A DNA stretch of 64,000 bases from Mesorhizobium sp. M4B.F.Ca.ET.203.01.1.1 (GCF_004791025.1 NZ_SRUO01000008.1:62001-126000), one strand, 5' to 3'. Positions 48,737 to 58,214 are shown, numbered from the stretch's first letter. Made by a program: numbers and translations. The notes: generated by a model from the sequence alone, not told the origin.

Positions 48737-49642
48737 ATGAAACGCGGCCGCCTGCCCCTCACGGCTCTCAGAAGTTTCGAAGCCGCCGGCCGGCATCTGA
48801 GCTTCAGCCGCGCCGCCGAAGAGCTTTTCGTTTCGCAGGCCGCCATCAGCCGTCAGATCAGGGAACTCGAAGCCTTCCTGCGCCAACCGCTGTTCCATCG
48901 CCTGCATCGGCGGGTCGAGCTGACGGATGCGGGGCAACGGCTGCTCGACCGATTGGTCAGAAGCTTCGACGACATCGACCGGGTGCTTTCTGACCTGGCG
49001 GCCTCGCCCGCGCAATCCGTGGTCCGCGTCAGCGTCGAACCATCGCTCGCCGCCGTGTGGCTGGTCCCGCGGCTCAATCGCTTTCGCCAATTGCGGCCCG
49101 ACATCGACGTGTCGCTGGAAGTCGATGTGCGACCGATCGAGTTCCGCAGCGATCAGCCCGAACTCGCCTTGCGTTTCAGCGCGCACGCCACGTCATGGCC
49201 GCGCGCTGAAGCCGAGCGCCTGGTCTCGACTGTCGATTCACCTGTCTTGTCACCGGGCTTGCTGGCATCGGGCCCTCCCCTGGAAAAGCCGATCGACCTT
49301 CGCCATTACACCCTGCTGCACGAAGAAAACCGCCAGGGTTGGGCGCGCTGGTTCCAGGCTGCCGGCGTGCCCGCCGACGCGGTAGCCGCGCGAGGCCCGA
49401 TGCTGGCCGACATCTCGCTTTCGAAGCAGGCGGCCCTGCTCGGCCATGGCGTGGCCCTCGGCGATCTCCTACAGGTCGGCGAGGAACTCGCGTCAGGCAC
49501 TTTGATAAAGCCGTTCGACATCGATGTTGCTTCCGGCGCCTATTGGCTGGTGGCCAGGAGCTTGCGGGATCTGCCGGAACCCGCCAAGGCGTTCGCCGAG
49601 TGGATCAGAAGCGAGTTCGCCGTGACCAGAAGAGCTGCCTAG
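48737..49642 (+). CDS. LysR-type regulator, GcvA-like
   Basis: A 301-residue LysR regulator. The winged HTH is at the N-terminus (RLPLTALRSFEAAGRHLSFSRAAEELFVSQAAISRQIRELE, helix 2-3 around residues 18-40), followed by the substrate-binding domain. The sequence style (RAAEELFVSQAAISRQI, LTDAGQRLLDR) is that of GcvA-like regulators. Effector unknown. It is divergent from a small DUF1127-like reading frame, which it may regulate. ATG 48737 is favoured over 48731 by GAGG spacing. Confidence 0.85.
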   Translation: MKRGRLPLTALRSFEAAGRHLSFSRAAEELFVSQAAISRQIRELEAFLRQPLFHRLHRRVELTDAGQRLLDRLVRSFDDIDRVLSDLAASPAQSVVRVSVEPSLAAVWLVPRLNRFRQLRPDIDVSLEVDVRPIEFRSDQPELALRFSAHATSWPRAEAERLVSTVDSPVLSPGLLASGPPLEKPIDLRHYTLLHEENRQGWARWFQAAGVPADAVAARGPMLADISLSKQAALLGHGVALGDLLQVGEELASGTLIKPFDIDVASGAYWLVARSLRDLPEPAKAFAEWIRSEFAVTRRAA

Positions 49643-49650
49643 CCCGATCC

Positions 49651-50097
49651 TCAGGCCGCCTGCCCGGCCCGCTTCCTCTCGATCTGGCCGATGGCGTCGA
49701 CCACGGCATCGAAGGTCAGCATGGTCGAGGCATGGCGCGCCTTGTAGTCGCGCACCGGCTCCAGGAATTTGAGGTCGGCGAAGCGGCCCTCGGGCGGCGC
49801 GCCGTTTTCCTTCAACATCTTCAGCATGGTTTCGCGCACTGCGCGCAACTCATCGGCGTGGGCGCCGACGACATTCTGGGCCATGATCGAGGACGAGGCC
49901 TGGCCGAGCGCACAGGCCTTCACGTCATGCGCGAAATCGGTGACGACGTCGCCGTCCATCTTGAGGTCGACGGTGACGGTCGAGCCGCACAGCTTGGAAT
50001 GCGCGCGCGCCGTCGCATCGGGCTGCTCGAGCCGGCCGATCCGGGCGATGTTTCCGGCGAAGCCGAGGATTTTCGCATTGTAGACGTCGTCGATCAT
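49651..50097 (-). CDS. Fe-S cluster scaffold-like protein (IscU/SufU fold)
   Basis: A 148-residue IscU/NifU N-terminal-like protein. Two cysteines of the scaffold site are present: Cys37 in SKLCGST and Cys62 in VKACALGQASSS. The third cysteine, usually before A-x-L in the C-terminal part, is missing (region reads DYKARHASTML). It may be a carrier or regulatory scaffold rather than a full assembly site. It lies convergent with the LysR gene and divergent from folE. ATG 50097 is supported by the conserved start and a promoter upstream. Confidence 0.78.
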   Translation of the reverse strand: MIDDVYNAKILGFAGNIARIGRLEQPDATARAHSKLCGSTVTVDLKMDGDVVTDFAHDVKACALGQASSSIMAQNVVGAHADELRAVRETMLKMLKENGAPPEGRFADLKFLEPVRDYKARHASTMLTFDAVVDAIGQIERKRAGQAA

Positions 50098-50172
50098 ATT
50101 TTTCCAATCTGTCGCCGCCCAGCGAACAAGGATTGCCGCTGATGCGTCTTTCATTCGCTCGGCACGACCATA

Positions 50173-50201
50173 TATAATGCTGGCAGTCGGGCATCGACAA
50201 G
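50173..50201 (-). promoter_or_regulatory. candidate promoter for scaffold gene
   Basis: On the minus strand, CTTGTC (50201-50196) and ATTATA (50178-50173) are separated by 17 bases, near the alphaproteobacterial CTTGAC/TATAAT pattern, about 75 bases before the ATG of the scaffold-like gene. Confidence 0.4.
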
Positions 50202-50340
50202 GCAGCCAAAAGCCGCCATCGCTGCCCAAATTTGTTCACGCCGCTTGCGGGCTGGAAACCGGGCGAGTTTCTAACACCCGAAAGGTCGTGGTCCGTTCAA
50301 CTCGTTCCTCCTGAGAGAGGGACTACGGGAGACGCCTTTT

Positions 50341-50967
50341 ATGGATGCCGTCATCAAGAAACTCATGCCACCCTCCGAATACATGGAGAAGCCGATCACC
50401 GATCGGCCGAGCGAAGCCGAGGTCGAGGCCGCCGTGCGCACGCTGCTGCGCTGGACCGGCGACAATCCGGATCGCGAGGGCCTGATCGACACGCCGAAGC
50501 GTGTGACCAAGGCGTTCCGCGAAATGTTCAACGGCTACGACATGTGCCCGGCCGACGAACTCGGCCGCACCTTCGAGGAAGTCGCCGGCTATGACGACCT
50601 CGTCATCGTCAGGGACATAAAATTCCATTCGCATTGCGAGCACCACATGGTGCCGATCATCGGCAAGGCGCATGTCGGCTACCTGCCCGACGGCAAGGTC
50701 GTCGGCCTTTCCAAGATCGCCCGCGTCGTCGATATCTTCGCCCATCGCCTGCAGACGCAGGAAGCGATGACGGCGCAGATCGCCGGCGTCATCCAGGACG
50801 TGCTCAATCCGCGCGGGGTCGCCGTCATGATCGAGGCCGAGCATATGTGCATGGCCATGCGCGGCATCCGCAAGCAGGACTCCACCACGCTGACCTCGAC
50901 CTTCACCGGCGTCTTCAAGGACACGCCCGAGGAGCAGGTCCGCTTCGTCACCATGGTGCGCGGCTGA
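50341..50967 (+). CDS. folE: GTP cyclohydrolase I
   Basis: The zinc enzyme that makes 7,8-dihydroneopterin triphosphate from GTP, the first step in folate and pterin synthesis, 208 residues. The catalytic zinc block [21 protein letters not shown] (residues ~98-118) and the [13 protein letters not shown] and [12 protein letters not shown] segments are intact. GGGAGA precedes the ATG. folE is followed by hisI after a long hairpin repeat. Confidence 0.96.
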   Translation: MDAVIKKLMPPSEYMEKPITDRPSEAEVEAAVRTLLRWTGDNPDREGLIDTPKRVTKAFREMFNGYDMCPADELGRTFEEVAGYDDLVIVRDIKFHSHCEHHMVPIIGKAHVGYLPDGKVVGLSKIARVVDIFAHRLQTQEAMTAQIAGVIQDVLNPRGVAVMIEAEHMCMAMRGIRKQDSTTLTSTFTGVFKDTPEEQVRFVTMVRG

Positions 50968-51005
50968 TCGTCGGCCGTCACCTGCCAAAGGCGTAGGCTT
51001 AGTCG

Positions 51006-51083
51006 AAAATGGTGGTTTCCGAGGTCCGGAGCTGAGCGTATGAAAAGTACGTGAGCACTGGAAGCGGCGGAAGCCGCCATTTT
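51006..51083. repeat. long-hairpin intergenic repeat between folE and hisI
   Basis: Two arms of about 35 bases (51006-51040 and 51048-51083) form an imperfect stem with a seven-base loop: AAAATGG at both ends, then GAGCGTA/TACGTGAGC at the tip. This kind of palindrome is familiar from intergenic regions of rhizobia. A one-arm relative lies at 26569-26598. It may act as a transcript stabiliser or terminator. Confidence 0.65.
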
Positions 51084-51130
51084 GCATGGCCCAGCCTCCC
51101 CTGAATATCTTTAATAGCTAAGGACCGGCG

Positions 51131-51589
51131 ATGTCGGCACTGCAATTCCCAGAGGCTCCATCAGACAAGAAAGCGCTGGAGGAAGGCACCGCCTTTTCGC
51201 CGCGCTTCGATGCAGCCGGCCTTGTCACCGCGGTCGTCACCGACGCCGAGGACGGCAAGCTGCTGATGGTCGCGCACATGAATGCCGAGGCACTGGCGCT
51301 GACGCTGGAAACCGGCATCGCCCACTACTGGTCGCGCTCCCGCAACGCGCTGTGGAAGAAGGGCGAGACCTCGGGCAATGTCCAGACCGTCGTCGAGATG
51401 CTCACAGATTGTGACCAGGATTCGATATGGCTTCGCGTGAAAGTGTTGGGCCACGACGCAACCTGTCACACCGGTCGACGTTCCTGCTTTTATCGGACGG
51501 TGGGGCTGAACGACGGCAAGGCGGTGCTTGCCGACGACGGCAGCAGGCCGCTGTTCGATGCGGGTGAAACGTATCGGAAGCCGGTGTGA
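51131..51589 (+). CDS. hisI: phosphoribosyl-AMP cyclohydrolase
   Basis: The third enzyme of histidine biosynthesis, opening the purine ring of PR-AMP, 152 residues. Metal and substrate motifs: [48 protein letters not shown] (metal-binding aspartates) and [13 protein letters not shown] (zinc cysteines). A stand-alone hisI is normal for alphaproteobacteria. It follows folE by 163 bp. Confidence 0.96.
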   Translation: MSALQFPEAPSDKKALEEGTAFSPRFDAAGLVTAVVTDAEDGKLLMVAHMNAEALALTLETGIAHYWSRSRNALWKKGETSGNVQTVVEMLTDCDQDSIWLRVKVLGHDATCHTGRRSCFYRTVGLNDGKAVLADDGSRPLFDAGETYRKPV

Positions 51590-51671
51590 ACCATTCAATA
51601 TTCACAAACCACTCATGTTCACTATTCTCAAACATCCTTGCTGTAGAAGGAATGTGGGATAAGGGGAGATT

Positions 51672-52646
51672 ATGATGCTCGAATGGGCGTCATTACGTGG
51701 CAGACCAGATGTTCGAGAGGCCAACGGCCCCTCCTCGTCCGGCGGCGCATCCGACCAGAAGCCTGGCAAGAAGACGGGTATTTCGCTGGCGCTCGGCGGT
51801 GGCTGCGCGCGCGGCTGGGCCCATATCGGCGTGCTGCGCGCGCTCGACGAGGCCGGCATTGAAGTGTCGATGATCGCCGGCACCTCGATCGGCGCCCTGG
51901 TCGGCGGCTGCTACCTGGCCGGCAAGCTGGACCAGTTGGAGGAATTCGCCCGCAGCCTGACCAAGCGGCGCATCTTCGGCCTCCTCGATCTCAATCTGCG
52001 CGGCAGCGGCCTGTTCGGCGGCCTGAAGCTCGACGCAAGGCTGCGCGAGCATATGGCCGGCATCCGCTTCGAGGACCTGTCGAAGCCCTTCGTCGCCGTC
52101 ACCTCGGAAATCCGCACCGGCCATGAGATCTGGCTGTCCAACGGTTCGCTGATCACGGCCATGCGCGCTTCTTATGCGCTGCCGGGCGTGTTCGAGCCGG
52201 TGAACTGTAACGGCCGCGTTCTGGTCGACGGCGCGCTGGTCAACCCGGTGCCGGTTTCGGTCTGCCGCGCCTACGAGCAGCCGCTCGTCGTGGCGGTCAA
52301 CCTCCACTATGACCTGTTCGGCCGCGCCGCCGTCATCAAGCACAGCGCCGGCGAGCTGGTCATCGAGAAGGACGCGCCTCAACCCGGCCACATCGATGCT
52401 GCGCACCAGTCGCACCAGACGCGGCTTGGCATCACCGGCGTCATGGTCGAAGCCTTCAACATCATCCAGGACCGGATCTCGCGCGCCAGGCTCGCCGGCG
52501 ACCCGCCCGACATGTCGCTGCAGCCCAAGCTCAGCCATATCGGCCTGACCGAATTCCATCGCGCCGACGAGGCGATCAGCCTCGGCTACCAGGCGACGAA
52601 GGCGCAGATCGGCGAACTGACCCGGCTGCAGACCGTTCTCGCCTAA
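51672..52646 (+). CDS. patatin-like phospholipase (RssA/YchK type)
   Basis: A 324-residue patatin-like serine lipase. Motifs: LALGGGCARGWAHIGVLRAL (oxyanion loop, ~residue 40), GTSIGALVG (nucleophile Ser, ~72), and the catalytic Asp in VDGALVNPVP (~185). A C-terminal extension includes a membrane-like region. These enzymes cleave phospholipid acyl chains at the inner membrane or cytoplasm. GGGGAG precedes an ATGATG pair. Confidence 0.88.
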   Translation: MMLEWASLRGRPDVREANGPSSSGGASDQKPGKKTGISLALGGGCARGWAHIGVLRALDEAGIEVSMIAGTSIGALVGGCYLAGKLDQLEEFARSLTKRRIFGLLDLNLRGSGLFGGLKLDARLREHMAGIRFEDLSKPFVAVTSEIRTGHEIWLSNGSLITAMRASYALPGVFEPVNCNGRVLVDGALVNPVPVSVCRAYEQPLVVAVNLHYDLFGRAAVIKHSAGELVIEKDAPQPGHIDAAHQSHQTRLGITGVMVEAFNIIQDRISRARLAGDPPDMSLQPKLSHIGLTEFHRADEAISLGYQATKAQIGELTRLQTVLA

Positions 52647-52666
52647 TTCACGATCACCCGAAAGCC

Positions 52667-54451
52667 TCAGGCCAGCGCCGCGTCGGTGATGCGGAACTGC
52701 ACCGTGCGGTTGCCGTTCCAGTAGTTGCCGGACAGCGACCCGGCGATATGCACCGTCCTGCCCCGGTTCCTGAACAGGAATTCGCCGAGCGCCGTATCGA
52801 CGGCGCGAAAGGCGATCGCCTGGATGCGGCCGCCGCTTTGCGACTGCAGCTCGGCGCGGATGTGATTGGTGCCGACCGGCCGCGCGTCGGTCAGCCGGTG
52901 GCGCGGCAGCGCGAACACCGGCGCGACATGGCCGGCGCCGAACGGACCGGCCTTTTCCAGCGCGTCGAGCAAGGCGAGCGTCGCCCCCTCGGCGGCGAGC
53001 GCGCCGTCGATCGCCAGGCTCTCCTCGTCCTGCAGCCTGAACACATCGGCCGCCGCGCGCTCTTCGAAAAAGGCGCGTAGCGCGCCGAGCCCGGCCCGCT
53101 CGACCGTGATGCCGGCCGCCATGCCGTGGCCGCCGCCCTTGACGATCAGCCCGGCATCGGCCGCCTCGCGCACCAGCCGCCCGAGATCGAAGCCAGACAC
53201 CGATCGCCCGGAGCCGGTGCCGACGCCATTGGCGTTGAAGGCGATGGCGAAGGCCGGCCGCCGTGCATGGTCCTTGAGCCGCGAGGCGAGCAGCCCGACA
53301 ATGCCCGGATGCCAGGTCTGGCTGGCGGTGACGACGATGGCCGGGCCATTGCCGCCGGCAAGCTCGGCATCGGCTTCGGCGCGGGCCTCGGCCAGCATCT
53401 CCAGCTCCATCTGCTGGCGCTCCTGATTCAGCCGGTCGAGCGTCTCGGCGATCGTGCCGGCCTCGACCGGATCGTCGGTGGCAAGCAGGCGGCTGCCGAG
53501 CGCGGCGTCGCCGATGCGCCCGCCGGCATTGATGCGCGGCCCGATCAGATAGGCGAGGTGGAAGGTGCTGATCGGCTCGCCGATGCGCGACACCCGGGCA
53601 AGGGCTGCCAGACCCTCGTTCTTCTGCTGGCGCGCCACCTGCAGCCCCTTGACGACGAAGGCGCGGTTGACGCCGGTGAGCGGGACGACGTCACAGACGG
53701 TGGCCAGCGCCACCAGGTCGAGCAATGACAGAAGGTCCGGCTGTGCCGCCTCGGGCAGCCGGCCGCGCAGCACCTTCGCCGTCTGCACCAGGCAGAGGAA
53801 GACGACGCCGGCGGCGCAAAGATGGCCCTGCCCGGAAAGATCGTCTTCGCGGTTGGGATTGACCACCGCATTCGCCGCTGGCAGCGGTCCGCCGACCTGG
53901 TGGTGGTCGAGCACCACGACATCGGCGCCCGCTTCCTTCGCCGCCTCGATCGAGACGGCGCTGTTGGTGCCGCAGTCGACGGTGACGATCAGCTTGGCGC
54001 CGCGCGAGACGAGGTCGCGCATGGCTTCCGGATTGGGGCCGTACCCCTCGAAGATGCGGTCGGGAATATAGATTTCCGACGGCACCGAGAAATGCGCCAG
54101 GAACCGTTTGAGCAGCGCCGACGACGCGGCGCCGTCGACATCGTAGTCGCCGAAGATCGCCACCTTCTCCTTGGCGACGATCGCTTCCGCGATGCGCGCC
54201 GCCGCCCTGTCCATGTCGGTGAGCGAGGCCGGGTTCGGCAACAGGTCGCGGATCGTCGGGTCGAGGAAGCGCTCGGTCTGCTCGGCAGTGACGCCGCGTC
54301 CGGCCAGCACGCGTGCGACGATGTCGGGCACGCCGTGGCCCTGGGCGATGGCGAGCGCGTTCATATCCTGCCGTTCGGTCAGCCGGTGCTCCCAGGAGAC
54401 ACCGGTGGCCGACTGCCTGACATCCAGGAAAAGCCGTCTTTCGCCCGTCAT
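52667..54451 (-). CDS. recJ: single-stranded-DNA-specific exonuclease RecJ
   Basis: A DHH-family 5'-3' ssDNA exonuclease of DNA repair and recombination, 594 residues. Motifs: FGDYDVDGAASSALLKRF (~residue 90), IVTVDCGTNS (~150), VVLDHHQVGG (the DHH motif, ~170), NPNREDD and the DHHA1-like GGGHGMAAG region (~430), then the OB domain at the C-terminus. ATG 54451 is the best family start. Downstream of glpX on the same strand; part of the aminotransferase-hom-glpX-recJ group. Confidence 0.92.
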   Translation of the reverse strand: MTGERRLFLDVRQSATGVSWEHRLTERQDMNALAIAQGHGVPDIVARVLAGRGVTAEQTERFLDPTIRDLLPNPASLTDMDRAAARIAEAIVAKEKVAIFGDYDVDGAASSALLKRFLAHFSVPSEIYIPDRIFEGYGPNPEAMRDLVSRGAKLIVTVDCGTNSAVSIEAAKEAGADVVVLDHHQVGGPLPAANAVVNPNREDDLSGQGHLCAAGVVFLCLVQTAKVLRGRLPEAAQPDLLSLLDLVALATVCDVVPLTGVNRAFVVKGLQVARQQKNEGLAALARVSRIGEPISTFHLAYLIGPRINAGGRIGDAALGSRLLATDDPVEAGTIAETLDRLNQERQQMELEMLAEARAEADAELAGGNGPAIVVTASQTWHPGIVGLLASRLKDHARRPAFAIAFNANGVGTGSGRSVSGFDLGRLVREAADAGLIVKGGGHGMAAGITVERAGLGALRAFFEERAAADVFRLQDEESLAIDGALAAEGATLALLDALEKAGPFGAGHVAPVFALPRHRLTDARPVGTNHIRAELQSQSGGRIQAIAFRAVDTALGEFLFRNRGRTVHIAGSLSGNYWNGNRTVQFRITDAALA

Positions 54452-54516
54452 GCGACGCGCCGCCCGCATATTTTCATAGTGCCGATACTAATATGCGACG
54501 GCTAATCGGGACGGAA

Positions 54517-55500
54517 TCAAAACTTTTCCAGATCCTGGTGGCGCGCCTTGATCTCGCGCACCGTCCGCGACGAGGACCGCAGCACGATGGTGTGGGTGGT
54601 GATGAAGGTGCGGCCGAACTTGACGCCGTCGAGCATGTTGCCGTCGGTGACGCCGGTTGCCGCGAACAGCACGTCGCCGCGCGCCATGTCCTTCGCCTGA
54701 TAGACCCGTTTCGGATCGGAAATGCCCATCTTGGCGGCGCGCGCCACCTTCTCCGGCGTCTCGAGGATCAGCCGGCCCTGCATCTGGCCGCCGGTGCAGC
54801 GCAGCGCCGCCGCCGCCAGCACGCCTTCCGGCGCGCCGCCGGTGCCGAGATAGATGTCGATGCCGGTTTCTTCCGGATCGGTGGTGTGGATGACGCCGGC
54901 GACATCGCCGTCGCCGATCAGCCGGATCGCCGCGCCCGTCGCGCGCACCGCATCGATCAGCTTGGCGTGGCGCGGGCGGTCGAGGATGCAGGCGGTGATG
55001 TCGGACACCGCGACACCTTTGGCCTTGGCCAGACTGGCGATGTTGTCGGCCGGCGCGGCATCGATGTCGATGACGCCGTCGGCATAGCCGGGACCGATGG
55101 CGATCTTGTCCATATAGACGTCGGGCGCGAACAGCAGACTGCCCTTTTCCGCGATGGCGATGACCGCCAGCGCGTTGGGCAGGTTCTTGGCGCAGATCGT
55201 CGTGCCTTCGAGCGGATCGAGCGCGATATCGACCGCCGGGCCTTTGCCGGTGCCGACCTCCTCGCCGATGTAGAGCATCGGCGCTTCGTCGCGCTCGCCC
55301 TCGCCGATCACCACCGTGCCCTTGATGGCGAGGCGGTTGAGCTCCTGGCGCATGGCATCGACCGCGACCTGGTCGGCCGCCTTCTCGTCACCCCGCCCGC
55401 GCAGTCTGGCGGCCGCCACCGCTGCCCGCTCGGTGACGCGCACCAACTCCATGGTGAGTATCCGGTCGAGGCCGGCGACAATGTTCTGCGCGATGTTCAT
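54517..55500 (-). CDS. glpX: fructose-1,6-bisphosphatase class II
   Basis: The gluconeogenic phosphatase of the GlpX type, 327 residues, which hydrolyses fructose-1,6-bisphosphate. Metal-binding sites are visible: VVIGEGERDEAPMLYIGE (~residues 61-78), DIALDPLEGTT (~90-100) and DIYLGTGGAPEGVLAAAAL (~215-233). Rhizobia use this class II type instead of the classic class I. Follows hom on the minus strand. Confidence 0.93.
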   Translation of the reverse strand: MNIAQNIVAGLDRILTMELVRVTERAAVAAARLRGRGDEKAADQVAVDAMRQELNRLAIKGTVVIGEGERDEAPMLYIGEEVGTGKGPAVDIALDPLEGTTICAKNLPNALAVIAIAEKGSLLFAPDVYMDKIAIGPGYADGVIDIDAAPADNIASLAKAKGVAVSDITACILDRPRHAKLIDAVRATGAAIRLIGDGDVAGVIHTTDPEETGIDIYLGTGGAPEGVLAAAALRCTGGQMQGRLILETPEKVARAAKMGISDPKRVYQAKDMARGDVLFAATGVTDGNMLDGVKFGRTFITTHTIVLRSSSRTVREIKARHQDLEKF

Positions 55501-55636
55501 AAGCGGCAGTTCCTCGTTGAAACGCTGCCTCCCGCCAGAGGCGCGTTTCTTGTGTCAAAGCTCCGTGACAACGGCAAGACTTGGCCGCGGATTTTTTGAA
55601 ATCCCAGCAATATCAATCGATTAAAGGAGAGTTTGG

Positions 55637-56950
55637 CTATTCCGCCCGCTCGATGCGGATCACCTGCGGCTTGTCGGTCAAATGGCCGTCCTTGGTGATG
55701 CCTTCGACAGCCTTGCGCACCGCGGCCTCCGTCGTCTCGTGGGTGACGAGGATGACGGTCTTCTGGGCGTCGGTTTCAGGCCCGGCCGCCTGCTGGACGA
55801 TCGATTCCAGCGAGATGTCGTTGTCGGCCATGCGCTTGGCGATCGCTGCGAAGACGCCGATGCGATCGTGCACGGTGAGCCGGATGAAATAGCCGCCGGC
55901 ATGGCTGCGCATCTGCGCCCTTTTGTAGGGCTTCAGCTCCTTCGCCGGGCGGCCGAAGACCGGACCGTGCTGGAAGCCCGGCCGGCTCTTGGCGATGTCG
56001 GCAATATCGCCGATCACCGCCGAGGCGGTAGCGTTGCCGCCGGCGCCGGGGCCGGAAAGCAGGAGCTCGCCCAGGATGTCGGTCTCGATCGCCACCGCGT
56101 TGGTGACGCCGTGCACCTGCGCGATGACGGAAGCCGTCGGCACCATGGTCGGGTGCACGCGCTGCTCGATGCCGCTCTCGGTGCGCTGCGCGACGCCAAG
56201 CAGCTTGATGCGGTAGCCGAGGTCGCCGGCCGCGCGGATGTCGGCCTGGGTGATGTTGGAGATGCCTTCCATGTAGATGTCGTTGGCGGCGATCTTCGTG
56301 CCGAAGGCAAGGCTGGTCAGGATCGACAGCTTGTGCGCGGTGTCGTGGCCCTCGATGTCGAAGGTCGGATCGGCTTCGGCATAGCCGAGCCGTTGCGCGT
56401 CCTTCAGGCAGGCGTCGAAGGTGATGCCCTCGGCTTCCATGCGGGTCAGGATATAGTTGCAGGTGCCGTTGAGGATGCCGAAGACGCGGGTGACCGAATT
56501 GCCGGCCATCGCCTCGCGCATCGTCTTGATCACCGGGATGCCGCCGGCGACCGCCGCTTCGTAGTTCAGCAGCACGCCCTTCTTCTCGGCGATCTCGGCC
56601 AGCTGCACGCCATGCTTGGCCAGCAGCGCCTTGTTGGCGGTGACCACATGGCGACCGGCCTCGAGTGCTGCTTTCACCGAGGCCCGCGCGGGCCCCTCGT
56701 CGCCGCCGATCAGTTCGACGAAGACGTCGATATCGGCCGTCTCCGCCATCCTGACCGCATCGTCGAACCATTGAGCGCCACCAAGGTCGACGCCGCGGTC
56801 GCGCTTGGGATCGCGGGCCGAGACGGCTGCCACGACGATGTCGCGGCCGCACTGGCGGGTGAGCTCGGCCGCCTTGTCGCGCAACACGCGCGCCACCGAG
56901 GCGCCGACCGTGCCGAGGCCGGCAATTCCAACACGCAACGCTTCAGCCAT
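55637..56950 (-). CDS. hom: homoserine dehydrogenase
   Basis: The NAD(P)H-dependent enzyme making homoserine from aspartate semialdehyde for threonine and methionine, 437 residues. Rossmann motif GIAGLGTVGASV near residue 8, catalytic segments NYEAAVAGGIPVIK and NYILTRMEAEGITFDACL, and a C-terminal ACT domain (YFIRLTVHDRIGVFAAIAKRMADNDISLE, ~355) for feedback by threonine. Downstream of the aminotransferase gene; 46 bp separate them. Confidence 0.95.
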   Translation of the reverse strand: MAEALRVGIAGLGTVGASVARVLRDKAAELTRQCGRDIVVAAVSARDPKRDRGVDLGGAQWFDDAVRMAETADIDVFVELIGGDEGPARASVKAALEAGRHVVTANKALLAKHGVQLAEIAEKKGVLLNYEAAVAGGIPVIKTMREAMAGNSVTRVFGILNGTCNYILTRMEAEGITFDACLKDAQRLGYAEADPTFDIEGHDTAHKLSILTSLAFGTKIAANDIYMEGISNITQADIRAAGDLGYRIKLLGVAQRTESGIEQRVHPTMVPTASVIAQVHGVTNAVAIETDILGELLLSGPGAGGNATASAVIGDIADIAKSRPGFQHGPVFGRPAKELKPYKRAQMRSHAGGYFIRLTVHDRIGVFAAIAKRMADNDISLESIVQQAAGPETDAQKTVILVTHETTEAAVRKAVEGITKDGHLTDKPQVIRIERAE

Positions 56951-56996
56951 GTCCGGCGATGCCCCTCAAAAATTCGATCGGTGATGTCAGGCGAAC

Positions 56997-58214
56997 TCAG
57001 CGGTGCGCGGAGAGCGGCACCACATTGTTGGGCTGCTTGGCGGTGGACGCCAGGAAGCGCTTGATGTTGCGGGCCGCCTGGCGGATGCGGTGCTCGTTCT
57101 CGACCAGCGCCACGCGCACGAAATCGTCGCCATGCTCGCCGAAGCCGACGCCGGGCGCCACCGCCACGTCGGCGTGCTCGATCAAGAGCTTGGAGAATTC
57201 GAGCGAGCCGAGGTGACGGAACTGCTCCGGGATCGGCGCCCAGGCGAACATCGAGGCTGCCGGCGCCGGAATGCTCCAGCCGGCACGGCTGAAGGAATCG
57301 ACCATCACGTCGCGGCGCTTGTGATAGACCTCGCGCACCTCGGCGATGTCGGCGCCGTCGCCGTTGAGCGCATGCGCCGCCGCCACCTGGATCGGCGTGA
57401 AGGCGCCGTAGTCGAGGTAGGACTTCACCCGCGTCAGCGCCGAGATCAGCCGCTCGTTGCCGACGGCGAAGCCCATGCGCCAGCCGGGCATGGAAAAGGT
57501 CTTCGACATTGAGGTGAACTCGACGCAGACGTCGATCGCGCCCGGCACCTGCAGCACCGAGGGCGGCGGATTGCCGTCGAAATAGATCTCGGAATAGGCG
57601 AGATCCGACAGGATGATGATGTCGTTCTTCTTGGCGAAGGCGACGACGTCCTTGTAGAAATCGAGCGATGCGACCAGCGCCGTCGGGTTCGACGGATAGT
57701 TGAGGATCAGCGCCAGCGGCTTCGGGATCGAGTGCCGGATGCCGCGCTCGACCGCCGGGATGAAGCCGTCGTCGGGTTCCACCTGCAGCGAGCGGATGAC
57801 GCCGCCCGACATGATGAAGCCGAAAGCGTGGATCGGATAGGTCGGATTCGGGCAGAGGATCACGTCGCCGGGCGCGGTGATCGCCTGCGCCATGTTGGCG
57901 AAGCCTTCCTTCGAGCCAAGCGTCGCCACCACCTGCGTGTCGGGATTGAGCTTCACGCCGAAGCGGCGCTGATAGTACGCCGCCTGGGCGCGGCGCAGGC
58001 CCGGAATGCCGCGCGAGGAGGAATAGCGATGCGTGCGCGGATCGCGCACCACTTCGCACAATTTGTCGACGATGGCCTTCGGCGTCGGCAGGTCCGGATT
58101 GCCCATCCCAAGGTCGATGATGTCGGCGCCGCGCGAGCGGGCGCTGGCCTTCAGCCGGTTGACCTGCTCGAACACGTAAGGCGGAAGCCGGCGGACCTTG
58201 TGAAATTCTTCCAT
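56997..58214 (-). CDS. alaC: AlaC/LL-diaminopimelate-type aminotransferase
   Basis: A class I/II PLP aminotransferase of 405 residues, opening MEEFHKVRRLPPYVFEQVN and IIDLGMGNPDLPTP as in AlaC/YfdZ-like proteins. The PLP lysine is in EFTSMSKTFSMPGWRMGF (near residue 236). Members transfer amino groups between alanine/glutamate or make LL-diaminopimelate; annotation in rhizobia varies. ATG 58214 is chosen; a further ATG at 58229 would extend it. It lies upstream of hom, suggesting amino acid synthesis context. Confidence 0.87.
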   Translation of the reverse strand: MEEFHKVRRLPPYVFEQVNRLKASARSRGADIIDLGMGNPDLPTPKAIVDKLCEVVRDPRTHRYSSSRGIPGLRRAQAAYYQRRFGVKLNPDTQVVATLGSKEGFANMAQAITAPGDVILCPNPTYPIHAFGFIMSGGVIRSLQVEPDDGFIPAVERGIRHSIPKPLALILNYPSNPTALVASLDFYKDVVAFAKKNDIIILSDLAYSEIYFDGNPPPSVLQVPGAIDVCVEFTSMSKTFSMPGWRMGFAVGNERLISALTRVKSYLDYGAFTPIQVAAAHALNGDGADIAEVREVYHKRRDVMVDSFSRAGWSIPAPAASMFAWAPIPEQFRHLGSLEFSKLLIEHADVAVAPGVGFGEHGDDFVRVALVENEHRIRQAARNIKRFLASTAKQPNNVVPLSAHR

